DNA of 64,000 nt from Ceratorhiza oryzae-sativae (GCA_030998015.1 JARWMV010000038.1:1-64000), one strand, 5' to 3'. Counted from the stretch's first letter, positions 20,999 to 33,962 are shown. Notes: generated by a model from the sequence alone, not told the origin. A program made the numbers and translations.

Positions 20999-21894
20999 TG
21001 TTATGACCTGTCAAACAGACATAACAAAACAACCAAATATTTCTACAGATTTATGGCATTTTTCCTAAGCGGAACAAGCCATAAACAAGGTCACGTGACC
21101 TCGGCGCTTAGCTGGCGCTTACAGTGGTTACCCTGAACTCGCTCCAGCATTTCTCTCCATTGTTACTTGGAGCAAGGAGCGAGTTGTCATGTGATCTCGG
21201 CACTTACGGCAGGATCACGTGACCTCAGCGCCTACGGTGGTTACCCTGAACTCGCTCCAGCATTTCTCTCCCTTGTTACTTGGAGTGAGGAGCAAGTTAT
21301 CACGTGATCTTGGTGCTTACAGCATGATCACGTGACCTCAGCGCCTACGGTGGTTACCCTGAACTCGCTCCAGCATTTCTCTCCCTTGTTACTTGGAGCG
21401 AGGAGCGAGTTGTCACGTGATCTTGGCGCTTACAGAAGGGTCACGTGACCTCAGCGCTTATGGTTGTTACCCTGAACTCGCTCCAGCATTTCTCTCCCAT
21501 GTTACTTGGAGCGAGGAGCGAGTTGTCACATGATCTCGGCGCTTACGGCAGGATCACATGACCTCAGCGCCTACCCCTCGGACCTCGTGTGGCTCTATAA
21601 GATTCGGAGCCACACAAACTTAAGACAAACAATTACCTAACCCATAGTACTATACATAACCTACACCTACTGCGGAGTGTGCTTAGATAATACGTCTGCA
21701 GCCACCGCAGCCACAGGTATATATAAGGAGGATAAAGCAAGACTGGACGCCTCAGCTTGCTTTATCTCGTCAACCACCATAGACCATAGCAAAACACTGT
21801 AACTAGAACACTCAATACATACTGCATAGCACCAAACCGTCAACGTAGCCACTACTTAAGTGCTCCACCAGGGAGCCTCCAGAGGGTCACGACA
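20999..21894 (+). repeat. 3' LTR of Rep-gypsy copy 1 (896 bp)
   Basis: TGTTATGACC to GGTCACGACA, with four 113-bp repeats from 21128, a TATA-like tataagattc near 21595 and conserved 3' end; followed by TSD TGTGT. Confidence 0.95.
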
Positions 21895-21899
21895 TGTGT

Positions 21900-22985
21900 T
21901 GCCCATTTTGCTTGACTGGCTCAGCAGCACTGACCTGATGTAATCCACAGACAGTGTGCAATATGATAAATCTCTCTTACCCCCAAGAGCAGCATATATA
22001 TGTCACACCTAAGAACTGAGAGCAACTAGACCCTCTAGCTGATCAGCCTGGGGTGGATCTCAATGTTTCAGTGGCCAAGGATCAAACTATAACAACTAAG
22101 AACAGGTGTGCAGTGAGGATGAGGATTGTAATGTCAAGTAAGATGGCTTGAGAGGTGCACTTGGCCTAAAGATACCCAAGCAAGAACTGGTAGGCTAAGG
22201 CAGATGTGCCAGAATTGTAGAGGATTCTCATTCATTTTGGTACAGGTGACCTGGAATCTACCCCAGTACTGAAAGCTAGCATGTTATGGGGTATAGAGAC
22301 CTAGCTCTTCCACTGAACAAATTACCTTTGCATCTCTCTTTGCAGGACCTAGGCATTGCTAAGAAGTGCCCAACTGTGTGCCATTTTGACTGTGGTATGG
22401 ACTCACAACTAACTCAGTGACTATTGTGTAAACACATGAGATATTAAGTACATCAATGCAGGTGACAATATTGCTCTCTTGTAACCACTGAGAAAGAAGA
22501 CTGATGCCCCTTGACATTATTTATCATGACAATTAGAGCTCTGTAATAGTGAGGTACCATGGCCATACCAGTTGGCACTTCCAGTGGTAACATTACAAAA
22601 ATCAAAGATGTTGTAGTTTCCTCTGCAATTATATGAAATCTGAGAATGAAAAAGAGCTTTGGATGAATTGTACCAAAAGCAAGCCATGTAAGCATACTAA
22701 TCCTGAAGGTTTGATGGCCCCTGCTTGGGGTGATCTGTTTGGTCAATCTTATTGTGCCAGCTTTTGGTATTTTTTGTATGAACTAGTAGCTTGTTTCTCA
22801 CCAAAATCCAAGGTCTGATTCATACTGTTATTCAATACACTTGGTTCATAAAGAGTTCTGGGATATGCACATATCTCAATTGACTCAAGATCCAATCAGA
22901 CAGGTGAACTTGTAAAAACCAAGTACATTAGCTGATGAGTTCTGAGCTTTGTTTGATTTCTGCATATAGTCCATGAAAGATTAAT
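21900..22985. other. No recognised gene
   Basis: CpG-poor sequence with only short unrelated frames. I see no motif, repeat match or splice pattern here. Confidence 0.5.
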
Positions 22986-22989
22986 ACTG

Positions 22990-23235
22990 TCCCAGGGATC
23001 ATCAGGCCAAATATTATTGCCCCATGGGTCAAATATCATATCCCCCTGGGTCAAATACTACTTCCCCCTGGGTTAAATACTAATTCCACCAGGTCAAATA
23101 CTCTCTCTCCCTGGGTCAAATACTCTCTCTCCCTGGGTCAAATACTCTCTCTCCCTGGGTCAAATACAGCCTTCTTTGGGTCAAATATAATACATCTTGG
23201 GTCAAATATAGTGTACCATGGGCCAAATACTATGT
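22990..23235 (+). repeat. 22-bp tandem repeats (about 10 units)
   Basis: The core CCCTGGGTCAAATA recurs about ten times; the best units (ctgggtcaaa at 23111, 23133, 23155) are exactly 22 bp apart, and outer units are degenerate. It directly precedes a reversed LTR-A relic. Confidence 0.85.
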
Positions 23236-23260
23236 AGTTCAGGTACTATTAGGTTTTTCA

Positions 23261-23947
23261 CCCCAAGTATAGCAGTACCCTCTTTTGATGATTGCACTGG
23301 CATGCATGCATCTATTTGGCTCTGGAATGCCCTCCTTGGGATATAAAAGGACCTCCTCTGAGGCCCTTCCAGACCACCCACTCTTACTCACCACCCAGAC
23401 TGGTTATTGGTTTCTATTTCTCCTTCTATTTCTCTTGTCTGTGTGTGATTTCTTATATAACTAGTACTGAGGAATAAAGTACCATATTAGTTATATACTG
23501 TCTGATTCATTGTATCTTATATACAGAGATATATAAGTGTACAATATTGCCTGTTTGAGTGTGACATTAAGTATCAGCTATTAGAGGAAATCTAAGTACC
23601 TGTAGCCAAGGAAGTACATGCATTAGGCAGCCCTTCATCTATCCAATAAGCTATCACTTAAGTTTAGTATTAAGATCAGTATCAGTTAGTCCAAGCAACT
23701 AGGGCTGAACTACATTTAAGATATCTAAGGGAACCTGACCATAGTAGTCTTGCTCTTTATACCTATAAATTAGTCAGTTTACACTGTGAAAGATTAAGAC
23801 TACTTTGAGTGTTACTTGATTGATTGCATTGCAACTACTTTGAGCCTTCTTACTCTAGTCTAAGAAGTATTGAGTACAATTAGTGTATACTAACATATCT
23901 ACCTTTGCTTAAGCTCTAGATATTCAAGTGTACCCAGACTGATAACA
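23261..23947 (-). repeat. LTR-A relic, reversed and shortened
   Basis: The sequence is the reverse complement of the first ~690 bp of the LTR-A repeats, ending (as read on +) in GATAACA. The CpG-rich 3' part is absent and the tandem repeat array stands in its place. Confidence 0.7.
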
Positions 23948-23949
23948 CC

Positions 23950-25279
23950 TGAGGTTTGCCTCTTGGTCTGTGAGTCTTCTTTGCAGTAGGTGATGCCTTG
24001 CTCATCTTATACCAACATGTTGATACCTGCAGAATGAGCATAATCCCAGCACATATGTTCCAATAGCTGTACTTGCACCAGATTCCAAGCTCAGGATGAA
24101 GTGAAAGAAACTATGGATACCCAAAACATTTAGCTGTGTATATAGTACTCAACAATATATGTATCTTACCTGCTTGACAATCTTATCAACAGCTCCATCA
24201 GCCTGTTTTGTATATGTCTTTCTCATGTCAATGCTAGGCAAGTGGCAACACAGGTTCTTGAGACTGGCCTTTGGATAGTGTGTTAGCCTCTGGGTTTGCA
24301 GCATGGTACAGTATGCAACTCCTTTGCAATTTTAGTCACTGATGAGGTCAGAAGGCCAGTATCCTGGTCTACACAGCCACACTCACCCTTCACCCTATGA
24401 AGTGTAAGGTCTAGGAAGGGGAGCAATGGACCATGTGTGCAGTGGCTGACATTGGCTGAGATACTCACTGCAGGCTGTAAGTGCAGTCTTGATATCAGAC
24501 CACTTGGTATCTGATTGCAACATGGTTGTAAGAGTTCAAATGCAAAGATAAACAAAAAGGTCAGAAAGGGTGGAAGCAAACACAGTAAAAATACACTGCA
24601 GTTTGAACACAGCTGCTGGGCACTGTTGTATTTAAGAAATGAAAAGGATGTCTGAAACTATGCTATTTTGTGAGCATCTAAGGGTCTAGGTCCCAAGAGC
24701 ACCACTTACCTGAGCAGGCATACACAACAGCCAAAAGTCCAGGGGACTAATTAAAATCCATTGGGCACCTTGTGAATATCATTGTAGGACACTCTGCTAG
24801 TCCAGCACAACTATCTCTAACCTAGAACAAAGTTGATTTTATTTTATTTTACTTACATGCATACAATGCAGTTGTTTGATGCATATGAAAAAGATTTGTA
24901 TTTAGAACTTTTGTTTTACATGTAGAAAAATATCTCAAGCAAAAGTGGCATGACAGAACATAAAAAGATCAATATTGATCATGTGGACTAATGGGGGGTG
25001 GGGTTGTGTGTATAGGACAAGATCAAATCAAGTCTCCACCTGCCAATACCAGTTGAGAACTCATACCAACAAGTCAATGATGGCCATAGCCTTGCAAGAG
25101 ATTCAAGTGGGTTGGCAAAATGCTAATGTTGACCTGTGGGAATATACATTAGGTGCATTCATTGAGGTATGATGGTATGGTACACACCTGCTTTCCATGC
25201 TTTCCAATACCCATATGCTTATCTGGCTTGATGTCTTGGTGAACAAAGTTGCAGCAGTCAATGTACTCAACCTGGAATC
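23950..25279. other. No recognised gene
   Basis: Short unrelated frames only (for example 24283-24579 -). Nothing recognisable on either strand. Confidence 0.5.
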
Positions 25280-25792
25280 TGTCATGGCCTAGACCATGAC
25301 CATGGATTTATTCCAATTTATTATAATTTATCTTATCTCTACTTTTCATGGACAAGTTTCATTTATTCAGATATATGTGTAGAATTATTGACTGAGTCAT
25401 GTGACCTTGTTGTTGTTGACTGTTGTTGATGCATTCTGGAATATTCTGTTGACTTGGCATCATTTCTGTTATTGTACAATTCTACCTAGGCTTCTTATTT
25501 CATATGTACTGCCTCACCTTGGAAGATATAAGGGAGAGTCTGAGAGCCCTCAGAACTCAACCTCCTGTCAATACCCCCTTCTACCTGAGTTGGTCACCAA
25601 GCCACTTAGTCTCTGCCCAGTGCTCTTAAGCACAAGTGCATCTCTAAACCTTCCTGCATGTTGTTGCAACCACCCTCCTCACTGCATGTCCCCTCCTAGA
25701 TGTTGTAGTCTTGATCCTTGGCATTACAGCCCTTGGATCTGCCATTGGATCACACTTGTTTGGTGTTGTTGTTCAGGCTGTTGGCTCTGAAA
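25280..25792 (+). repeat. Solo LTR, LTR-G family, old
   Basis: It is a divergent copy of the nested gypsy LTR (TGTCATGGCC...GCTCTGAAA), with most CpGs changed. The flanking duplication is GAATC (25275-25279) / GAACC (25793-25797), differing by one C/T transition. Confidence 0.75.
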
Positions 25793-26215
25793 GAACCCCT
25801 AAACAATAATAAATAGTTAGTATAATGCTTGTAAGCTGTGTGATGGTGATGAACAGACCTAAACACCATGTATAGTCTTCAGCAAGTGATCTGTCTTGAG
25901 GGTTGTTATAAGACAAATGAAATTGAGGGACTGAGACCTGAATGACAGCAATCAAATGAGTGTTACTCAAGGATTAAGGTGGTGGATCACTTGCAGAAGA
26001 TTGGTGTGGGGGGATAGGGTGGCAAGAGGGAGTTTGTTGGTTGGATTATGAACCTTTGGGGTTGATTTCTACCTCCAAGGGTGTTAGGGACAGTGTGACA
26101 CCTAGTGCAAGGCACAGGCTGGGCACAGGTGAGGGAAATTAGCAATTGACAGCCTTTGTACAATGAGTTGAGGATTCACAAGGCTCACCTTTAATGCTAC
26201 AGGGTGGTTGGGTGT

Positions 26216-26884
26216 TGTCGTGACCCTCTGGAGGCTTCCTTGTGAAGCACTTAAGTAGTGGCTGTGTTGATGGTTTGGTGCTATGCAATATGTATTGAGT
26301 GTTCTAGTTACAGTGTTTGCTATGGTCTATGGTGGTTGATGAGATAAAGCAAGCTGAGGTGTCCAGTCTTGCTTTATCCTTCTTATATATGCCTGTGGCT
26401 GTGGTGGCTGCGGACGTATTATCTAAGCACACTCTGCAGTAGGTGTAGGTTATGTACAGTACTATGGGTTAGGTAATTGTTTATCTTACGTTTGTGTGGC
26501 TCCAAATCTTATAGAGCTGCATGAGGTCTGAGGGGTAAGCGCTGAGGTCACTTGATCCTTCTGTAAGTGCTGAGATCACATGACAACTTGCTCCTTGCTC
26601 CAAGTCACAATGGAGAGAAATGCTGGAGCAAGTTCAGGGTAACCACCATAATCGCTGAGGTCACGTGATCCTGCTGCAAGTGCCAAGGTCATGTGACAAC
26701 TCGCTCCTTGCTCCAAGTAACAATGGAGAGAAATGCTGGAGCGAGTTCAGGGTAACCACTGTAAGTGCTGGCTAAGCACTGAGGTCATGTGACCTTGTTT
26801 ATGGCTTGTTCTGCTTAGGAAAAATGCCATAAATCTGTAAAAATATTTGGTTGTTTTGTTATGTCTGTTTGACAGGTCATAACA
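26216..26884 (-). repeat. 3' LTR of Rep-gypsy copy 2 (669 bp)
   Basis: Same family as 20999-21894 but with two 113-bp units instead of four. The polypurine tract (CCCCCCCTTT on +) abuts it at 26888-26897. Confidence 0.95.
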
Positions 26885-26951
26885 TTATCCCCCCCTTTGG
26901 ACATGTCTTGGGGGACCTCGAGACATGGTTTAGTTCCTTATGCAAAAGGAA

Positions 26952-27078
26952 TCTCATGCACCAAGGAGGTTAAGGGCACTGGACTCGAACCAACAACCTT
27001 TCAGCTGATTCAGTATTGTTTGATGAGGTCAGGCTGAGTCAGGCTAGACCCCTTAACCTCTCCGTTACATGAGATTGT
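26952..27078 (-). ncRNA. tRNA-like hairpin with Pol III B box, copy 2
   Basis: The minus strand carries the consensus B box GGTTCGAGTCC (26981-26991 on +) inside the same double inverted repeat as copy 1, with a TTTT run beyond. Changes in arm sequence between copies mostly keep pairing in the T-arm. Confidence 0.55.
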
Positions 27079-27193
27079 TTTTCTTTTCTTTGTTGTGGAG
27101 GTTATTTAGGGGTGAGGATTCGTCTGCTTCTTCTCAGAATGCCCCAACTGTTTGGATGGGCATAGCAGAAGTTGTACAGTACAGTAAATTATT

Positions 27194-28522
27194 CTAAGGG
27201 AATTCAAAGAATGGTTTTCCTCCTGCATACACCCATTCCACATTTCTTGATACCCATAAATCCCCTTCTTCCCCCTCTATGTCCAACCAACATTTCATGA
27301 TTGCCGACCAGCTATTTCCCAGAATAACTGTTGGCTGTACCTTCATCGATTTCACATGTGCGTACCTGCCTGTGAAGTCTGCCTCGTACTGGCTCAGGGC
27401 CTTGAGTGAGTACTTCCTGTTTGACTGGACCATGTTGTCCAGGATCCAAATGTCGGCATCTTCCAACAAGTTGCCCATATTCCACACATTGCACATCCGG
27501 CTGTGGCAGCCCTTGGATCGTGCATATGCTGTTTTCCCTGTTCCAGTTTCTCCTTCTATCACCAGGATGCGATGGCGCACCCCTCTTCCCCTCTTCTCAA
27601 CCTCCTTGGCAAACCATCTGTCTGCTTGGTCGATGTGCTCCTGGTCTTCTGGGACCTCTAACTCCACAGCAATTGCAGGCATGCAACCCTGGTCTTCCTT
27701 GTATGTGTACTTGGCATATGCTTGTACTGAGTTCCACATCGTCATCATCTGGAGGGGGCGGAGGCGCTTGAACGCCTGGTAGTATTCCTGTTTTGTTGCT
27801 GAGGCAACAATCTCTGTCCCATCCTCCAAGTCTGCCTCCATCCTTGACCGTTTTCTGCCTTTCCCTTCACCAAGATCTCCTCCAACCTTTCCAAGGTCAG
27901 GTCCCCCACCATCAAATCCTCTATCTCCTCACCAGTAGCTCCGATGTCCTTCCAGAGATAGTTGAAGGCATCCCTTGCTGGGTTGCCTCCTGGTCTGTCC
28001 TTGAGGTCTTTGGGCCATATGTTGGGGTGTTGCCCCTCGAAGTCCCAGAACCCCACATTCTGGGTGTTCCACCTGCCCTTCCGTTCCTGACTGATGGAGA
28101 GGGTGTGGACGTGCAGGGGCCAGGTCAGGTTGTAGTTTGGCTCCTCCAGGTTGTGCTGTTCGACCATGGCTAAGGTTGCCCAGTGATTGGGCCGGTGGCA
28201 GCAGAACACCTTGTATCGGGCGGCGAGCCCACTTGATGGGTGATCGCGTAGCTTCGACCAAGTCAGCAGCACTGCCCTGGTCTGGACATGGAATCGGGGG
28301 ACCCGTGCAGTTTTGGTCAGCTCTTCAGACCCACAATCCATCAGCATAAGCTGCATAGAAGCGGGTGAGGGGGCTTGGCTTGATTCCAAGGGCACCAGCA
28401 ATGGCGATGGTGACCTCTGCCCTGCGCTTGATTTGTTTGGCTGGGGTGTTCCCACATTCAAGCCATCTTCGCTTAGCATTGTTGATATTTTTAGAAGTAG
28501 ATGTGTCTTGTGGGGAGGGCAT
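27194..28522 (-). pseudogene. CRESS/geminivirus-like Rep, copy 2 (one-base frameshift)
   Basis: Motif I (AVLLTWSKL), motif II (PLHVHTLSI), GRS-like FWDFEGQHPNI and motif III (YLWKD) lie in one uninterrupted minus frame ending at 27745. The SF3 helicase (GETGTGKTA, WILDNM, PTVILGN) lies in the frame 27841-27194. Copy 1 shows one extra base in the AAAGGG-rich linker near 27870, so copy 2 has a single-base deletion between the nickase and helicase. The upstream frame (28522-28325) encodes the basic N-terminal segment and ends in a stop just before the Rep frame. About 78% residue identity to copy 1 in the HUH part and about 91% in the helicase (counted by eye). Confidence 0.85.
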
Positions 28523-29003
28523 GAGATGATAGCCCCTTTTACCCCCAAAGGTGTGCCCTAGATATACCCTCTCTGGTTGTTGTGGTCACATGGTTTCCTG
28601 ATGTAGGCTTGTGCTGGTTATGGCACATCTCTGAGGGGTGCCCTTCCTGCGTTCCCCTGCATCGGCCTTTCTCCTCACTATGCTCAGGGCCTCTGCTCCT
28701 CCACTTCGGTTGGTGCCCCCTCTCTGACCCCTCTGGTAGTTAGGGGATAGCGTGTATTCACATGACTAGGCTAGGTCATGTGATTCCCATGCTTTGTTGT
28801 TTGTTTTCTGGCAGGTGGTCATGTGACTAGGCTAGGCCATGTGGTTCCCGTGCTTTGTTGTTTGTTTCCTGGCAGATGGCCACATGTCTGTTGGTGTCAC
28901 CTGACCAGACCTTGTTTTGATGTTTGTGCAAGTTATTGTGTTGCACTGTGATTTTTTAATGTTTGTGGTTTTTGTTGTTTTCCTTCCTCATCCTGTCTTT
29001 ACT
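28523..29003. promoter_or_regulatory. Divergent intergenic region between Rep and ORFy, copy 2
   Basis: Counterpart of 12623-13124, with the duplicated unit containing TCACATGA-type near-palindromes (about 28780-28900). The TATA-like box of copy 1 is not preserved. No TAATATTAC nonamer seen. Confidence 0.5.
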
Positions 29004-29560
29004 ATGCGTGTTATTTCCCTTAACTACAATCCCCTTGACTGCACCTGCTGGTCTCTCCCTGAGGGGGAGTACTGCACCTACTGTGATGCTGTGTGCAACG
29101 CCTCCCTTGAAGACTTCTATGGAGGTGTCAGGGATTGGTTCTTCTGTGGGGTGCCAGGTACGTGTGCTCGTTCTTCATTGTTCTCATGTAGCTAACTTGT
29201 TCTGTAGAAGAACGCATCCTCCTTGATGGTTGGGCCCATGAGGCCACCCTTGAGCATGTCTGGGCACTTGTTGATCAGGACTACAAGTCCTTTGAGGAGC
29301 AGTCTCACCAGGCTGCTCTTGCCAAATTCTTCAAGGAGGGCTCTGCTCCCTTGTTTGATGAGGCTTTGCCCTTTGCAGTGTCTGGTTCTAGTTGTTTCCA
29401 GAACTACATGGCTGACTTCCCAGGGGGGGAGGCTCCTTGGCTGTGGCTCACTACCCAGTCAGTTGTTCAGACCAATAGGAAGGATAAAAAAGGCAAGAAG
29501 CCCTATACCTGGCCCCTCAAGGGCAAACGTAAAATAGAGAGTAAAAAGGACATGTATTAA
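29004..29560 (+). CDS. ORFy: Cys-rich spliced protein of unknown function, copy 2
   Basis: Exon 29004-29157 joins exon 29208-29560 over a 50-nt intron (gtacgt...ctgtag), giving 168 residues. The first third is Cys-rich (CTCWSLPEGEYC, YCDAVC, FFCGVP), a likely metal-binding fold. The middle looks helical, and the C-terminus is Lys/Arg-rich (KKPYTWPLKGKRK), which could bind nucleic acid or direct nuclear import. The intron sits at the same place as in copy 1. The stop falls ~65 bp before the end of ORFx on the other strand. An in-frame ATG at 28917 would add a hydrophobic leader. Family unknown; a CRESS-type second gene (for example a coat or movement protein) is only a positional guess. Confidence 0.6.
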
Positions 29561-29625
29561 GTTTGATGTGTAAAAAAAAAAAAACTCTTATACATTCGGG
29601 AGAAAACCCATGGGAGGCAAAGTGG

Positions 29626-30448
29626 TCATATGGGGGTTGGTTCCAACAGTGGCACCTCCTCCAGAGCTTCGACAAGCTTGTTTTCCCACCAGTCCCAGTC
29701 CTGTTTGGCTTCCTCCACAGCTGGGTCCAGGGTGGGTTCCTTTATTTCTGGCTTGGCTTCTTCCTCAGCCACAACCAGTGATTCTAGGCTTGATGTAAGG
29801 CTCGTCATATCAGTGTCGTAATTGGTGTTTTTGTTTGGGTGCACCTTCACCCAATTTTGGAAGTTGCTCATGTTTGCCCGCTTTGTCCTGATAGCAGTAA
29901 ACATCTCATCAGTGGTAGTTGCTTTGAGCAGTCCCACATACAGTGTGGCCAGTGTCAACTTCCATTCTTCCAGCAATGCCTTGGCCCAGCGCTCCACCTC
30001 CCAGTCCCCCCCATCTGCCATTTGGCCTGTGGCCCTCCTCTGTTGTCTTGCTGCCTTGGTCACCACGTCGACTGTTGGTCCCATGATATTGTCAACAACA
30101 TACATTGGTGTTCTTAGCAAGGCGTTTCTTGTTGTTGGCTTCCAGCTTCCATGCCATGTCAGGACCCCTAACCTGGGATCCAGGTACTTGTCATCATCAA
30201 TCCAGTTCCTTTCATCCCTTAACTTCTTTGGGATGTACACTAGGTTAGCCCCTGGCAACAGTTGTTCAGTGTACCTCTGGGAGTCTTCCACACTGGAGCA
30301 GTACATCCCTGGTTTAGGACGATTTTCCCTGCCAGGGTAGGGTGCTGGCTGCCTAGTGGGTGGGTGGCTGCCAAAGTGGGGCCACCTGATTTTCAGTAAG
30401 TGGTGTGTAATGGTTGGGATGTGCGACTGGGTGAGTGATGAAGGGCAT
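29626..30448 (-). pseudogene. ORFx: extra ORF downstream of the chromodomain, copy 2
   Basis: An open frame of 310 codons (30558-29626) covers the conserved body. Comparison with copy 1 suggests the natural start is the ATG at 30446-30448 in another frame, with an indel near 30360. The body has the LVYIPKKLRDERNW motif, a basic centre and an acidic Glu-rich tail. No known domain recognised. It ends about 65 bp from the convergent ORFy. Confidence 0.6.
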
Positions 30449-30554
30449 GTTTTGGGGTTTTGCAGGTGTATTCTGGTGCAAGTGAGGTGGTAGAGCGGGC
30501 TCTGGCCTTTCTTGGGTATCCTGGATGGCTCTTTTTTTAAAGCTTTCCAGATCC

Positions 30555-33500
30555 TCATTTGGTTCTCTTTGGCCTGCCTTTCAAGTCACCTGAGTGCTGA
30601 CTTGTCTTGGCTGGCATTGGTGCATATGGTAAGTGCCTTTGCAAGTCATTTAGAACCTCTTTCATGTCAGCAAACTTGCTGGCACGTTCCATTGTGTCTT
30701 CTATTGGGTTGTAGCCCTTCCATCTGATTTGGTAAAACAGCTTGCCATTCCGCCATTCATAATTTGCAATGTGGTCCACCTCGTATTCCTCCTCTCCTTC
30801 TTCTGTTATGATTGGTGGTGGTTTGGCCTGCCTTCTTTGGAAGTCTTTATCTTCTGTGAATGGCGAGAGGAGATTTACATGGAATACATTGTGTACACAT
30901 ATGGTTTTAGGTAGGTCCAGGCGATATGCATGGGATGAGATCTTTTCTGTGATTTCAAAAGGCCCCCCTTTTTGGTTGTCCAGTTTCTTGGAGGGTCTCT
31001 TGGACAAGAGGTTTGTTAGGAGCAGCCAAACCTTGTCTCCTACCTTGAATTCCCTCCCTTTCTTTTCCATTTGTTGGTGTAATTCCATTGAGGCTCTTGC
31101 CTCATCCCATACCTTTTCCATTTGATTACGCATGTTGTCTGCAGCGGGTGCCTCAGACAGTTCTTCTCCCTCTCGGACAACCCATCTTGGGTTTTTTCCA
31201 TATACTGTTTCAAATGGGGTTTGTCCTGTTGTAGCATTTACATGGTTGTTATGGCAGAATTCGGCAATGGGTAACCATTTTACCCAATCATCTTGTCTAT
31301 AATTGCAGAAGGTTCTTAAGAACCCTTCTACCCATTGATTTGTCCTTTCCGACAGACCATCTGTTTCTGGATGGAAGGTGGTGGAGAATCTGGGCTTTGT
31401 CCCAATTCCTTTGTATAGGGCTTTTAGGAATTGGCTGTTAAAGGTTGGCCCTTGGTCTGAGACAGTGGTTTCTGGGGTCCTGTGATGTCTCCATACCTCC
31501 CTTATGAATATTTCTGCCAGTTCTTCTGCATTGGTGCTCTCCAGACATGGTACAAAATGGGCCTGCCAGGAGAAGCGATCTACAACTGTCAAGATACTGT
31601 CGTACCCCTTTGAGACAGGTAATTTGACGATGAAATCATATGCACATCTGCCCATGGTTTCCATGGGATTGGTAAGGACTTCAGGGGAGTGCCTTGTTTG
31701 TGTCCTTTGCTTCTTTGACATGTTTCACAAGATTCCATGTATCGGTTTACTTGGGCCTTCATTCCTGGCCAATAGTAATCCCTTGATAGTAATTCTAGTG
31801 TTCGGGCTTGTCCCTGATGACCTGCCACTGGGGCGTCATGGCACTCCTCAAGGAGACTCAACCTCAAGTCCTTGTCATCTGGGATGTAGAGCCTATCGTC
31901 ATACCTTAATAGGCCCTCCTTCATTTCATACCGTCTAAATTCCTTCTGTACTGAGGGCGGTAGTTGTTCTTTATTTGCCATGCTCAGCCTTAAGGATCTG
32001 ATAGATTCGTCTTCTTCCTGAGCTTCTTTAAGCTCTTCCCAGAAATTCCCCTGTACTTCTGCCATGAAACCTATGAACCTTTCTTCTGGAATCATGATCT
32101 GTGGTTCCATAGGGGTATCCCCATGGTCGCTCCTTCTGGAAAGGGCATCTGGCTTCTGTGAGAGTTTCCCTGGTCTATACACAATCTGAAAATTGAAGGG
32201 TGCCAGAGTGAGATACCATCTGGCATGCCTTCTATTCCACATCTGGGCATTTTGCCAGTACTGGAGGTTCCTATGGTCAGTGTATATCACAATAGGTTCC
32301 TCTGTCCCTTCTAGGTATAACCTCCAGTGCTCTAAGGACCTGACAATTGCAAGCAACTCCTTGTCGTAGGTGTCATAATTTTTCTCTGGTGGGGTGAAGC
32401 TCTTCAATAGGAAGGCAATTGGATGCAATCGGTTGTCATCACCCTTTTGGCTTAGTACCGCCCCCATGGCCACTCCTGAGGCATCTGTTTCCAGTATGTA
32501 TGGCTTGTTTGGGTTTGGGTGGATTAAGACCGGTTCTCTTGCTACTGCTTCTTTGATAGCTTCAAATGCTTCCTGTTGTTTTCTTTCCCACAGGAATTTG
32601 ACATCTTTTTGAGTGAGATCTGTGAGGGGTTTGGCTAAGGTGCTAAACTTCTCTATCCACCTTCTATAGAACCCCACAAAGCCTAGGAATGCTTGGACTT
32701 CTTTTACTGTGTTAGGTTCTGGCCATTCTAGAACTGCCTTTACTTTTTCCTTTTCCATCGATATCCCTTCTGGGGATATGACAATTCTGATGAAGCTTAC
32801 CTCCTTCACAAAGAACTGACACTTGTGTGGTTTGAGGAAGAGGTGGTTTTCCCTCATTCTTCTTAACACTTCCCTGACATGTTGTACATGTTCTTCCCTG
32901 TTTCTGGAAAACACTAGTACATCGTCCATGTAGATTACCACATAATCATCTATATCACAGGAACTTTTCCATCATGAACCTGGTAAAGGTTCTTGGTCCT
33001 TCTTTACTCCAATGGCATGACCAAGCATTCAAACTGGCCTTCTCCTGTCCTGAAAGCTGTTTTCCATTCGTCTCCCTCTTTTACCCTGATGTTGTTGAAC
33101 CCCCATCGAACATCCATTTTTGAATAGATGGTTGCATCCTTCAGTCTCTCAATCAATTCTATTTGAATTGGAAGTGGAAACCTGTCTGGCTTGGTGATGT
33201 CATTCATCTTACGGTAGTCGACTACCAACCTAAGCCCCCCATCTGCTTTGTTCACATAGAAACAGGGTGCAGCTACAACTGACTGGCTGGGCCTTATTTT
33301 CCTGTTTCTTAGTTCCTCCTCTAGGTACTCCCTGAGCGCCTTTGTTTCTGCTGGCGACATACTGTACCTCTTTGCAGGCTTTGGCAGCTCCGCTCCCTCA
33401 ATCAGGTCCATTTTGAAGTCTAGGTAACCTTGGTGGGGTGGAAGTTCTTGGAAACCTTCTTCCCCAAATAGGTCTTCAAAATCCCTAAATTCTTCTGGGA

Positions 33501-33945
33501 TTTGTAGGCTTTCACTTGCTGCCCTTGCCTTGATTTCGTCTGGGTATGAGATGGTAAGGTCTTTCCAATCTATGATAGGTTCTGCTTCTTCAAGCCATTC
33601 TTTCCCTAGGACTATGTCTGTGTCACCTAGGGTCATCACATAAAGGGAGCATTTCAGTGTCTTCCCTTCCACTTTGATGTTTAGTTCTGCCCTTTCTTCT
33701 ATGGCATCCTTGATTTCATTTCCATCAATGGCCACAATTGATTTCTTGTGTTTGAGGGGAGTGGTTGGAATCCCTTTTTCCCTTGAATAGGCCTTATCGA
33801 TGAAGTTGGTTGAAGATCCTGAGTCAATCAGCGTCTTTGCTGGTTCCATGATTCCCTCTACCATAGTGTATATTATTGATTGATTACTAGACTTTTTGAG
33901 GTAACATACATCTGTGGTAGGGGTTATATTGGGGTCCTCCAACAT
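30555..33945 (-). pseudogene. Ty3/gypsy pol, Rep-gypsy copy 2
   Basis: Protease (DSGSS) and the first half of RT occupy 33945-33004; RT with YMDD, RNase H (ETDAS) and the integrase zinc region occupy 32941-31589; the integrase core (VVDRF, VSDQGPTF, GLSERTNQ), a GPF/GPY-like region and the chromodomain occupy 31721-30555. Breaks lie near 33000-32945 (indels before YMDD) and near 31650 (frame shift ahead of the integrase core). Otherwise it is about 99% identical in residues to copy 1 over the shared stretch (by eye). Confidence 0.9.
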
Positions 33946-33962
33946 GGAAGTGGTAGGACCAA

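Larger units (their letters stand above)
5092..21894 (+). mobile_element. Rep-gypsy copy 1: Ty3/gypsy-type element with CRESS-like Rep cassette, twice invaded
   Basis: The element runs from a 5' LTR (TGTTATGACC) to a 3' LTR ending GGTCACGACA and is flanked by the perfect 5-bp duplication TGTGT (5087-5091 and 21895-21899). The order is LTR, gag remnant, pol with chromodomain, ORFx, ORFy (antisense), Rep, tRNA-like hairpin, PPT, LTR. A hAT-like element (5978-7415) replaces the 5' LTR end and most of gag. A different gypsy (13683-19912) sits in the Rep gene. Without these insertions it would be close to the 10.4 kb length of copy 2. Confidence 0.9.

Noticed and set aside
22990..23235. CRISPR array at the 22-bp repeats
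   Set aside because: Units are directly adjacent with no unique spacers, and the genome is eukaryotic.
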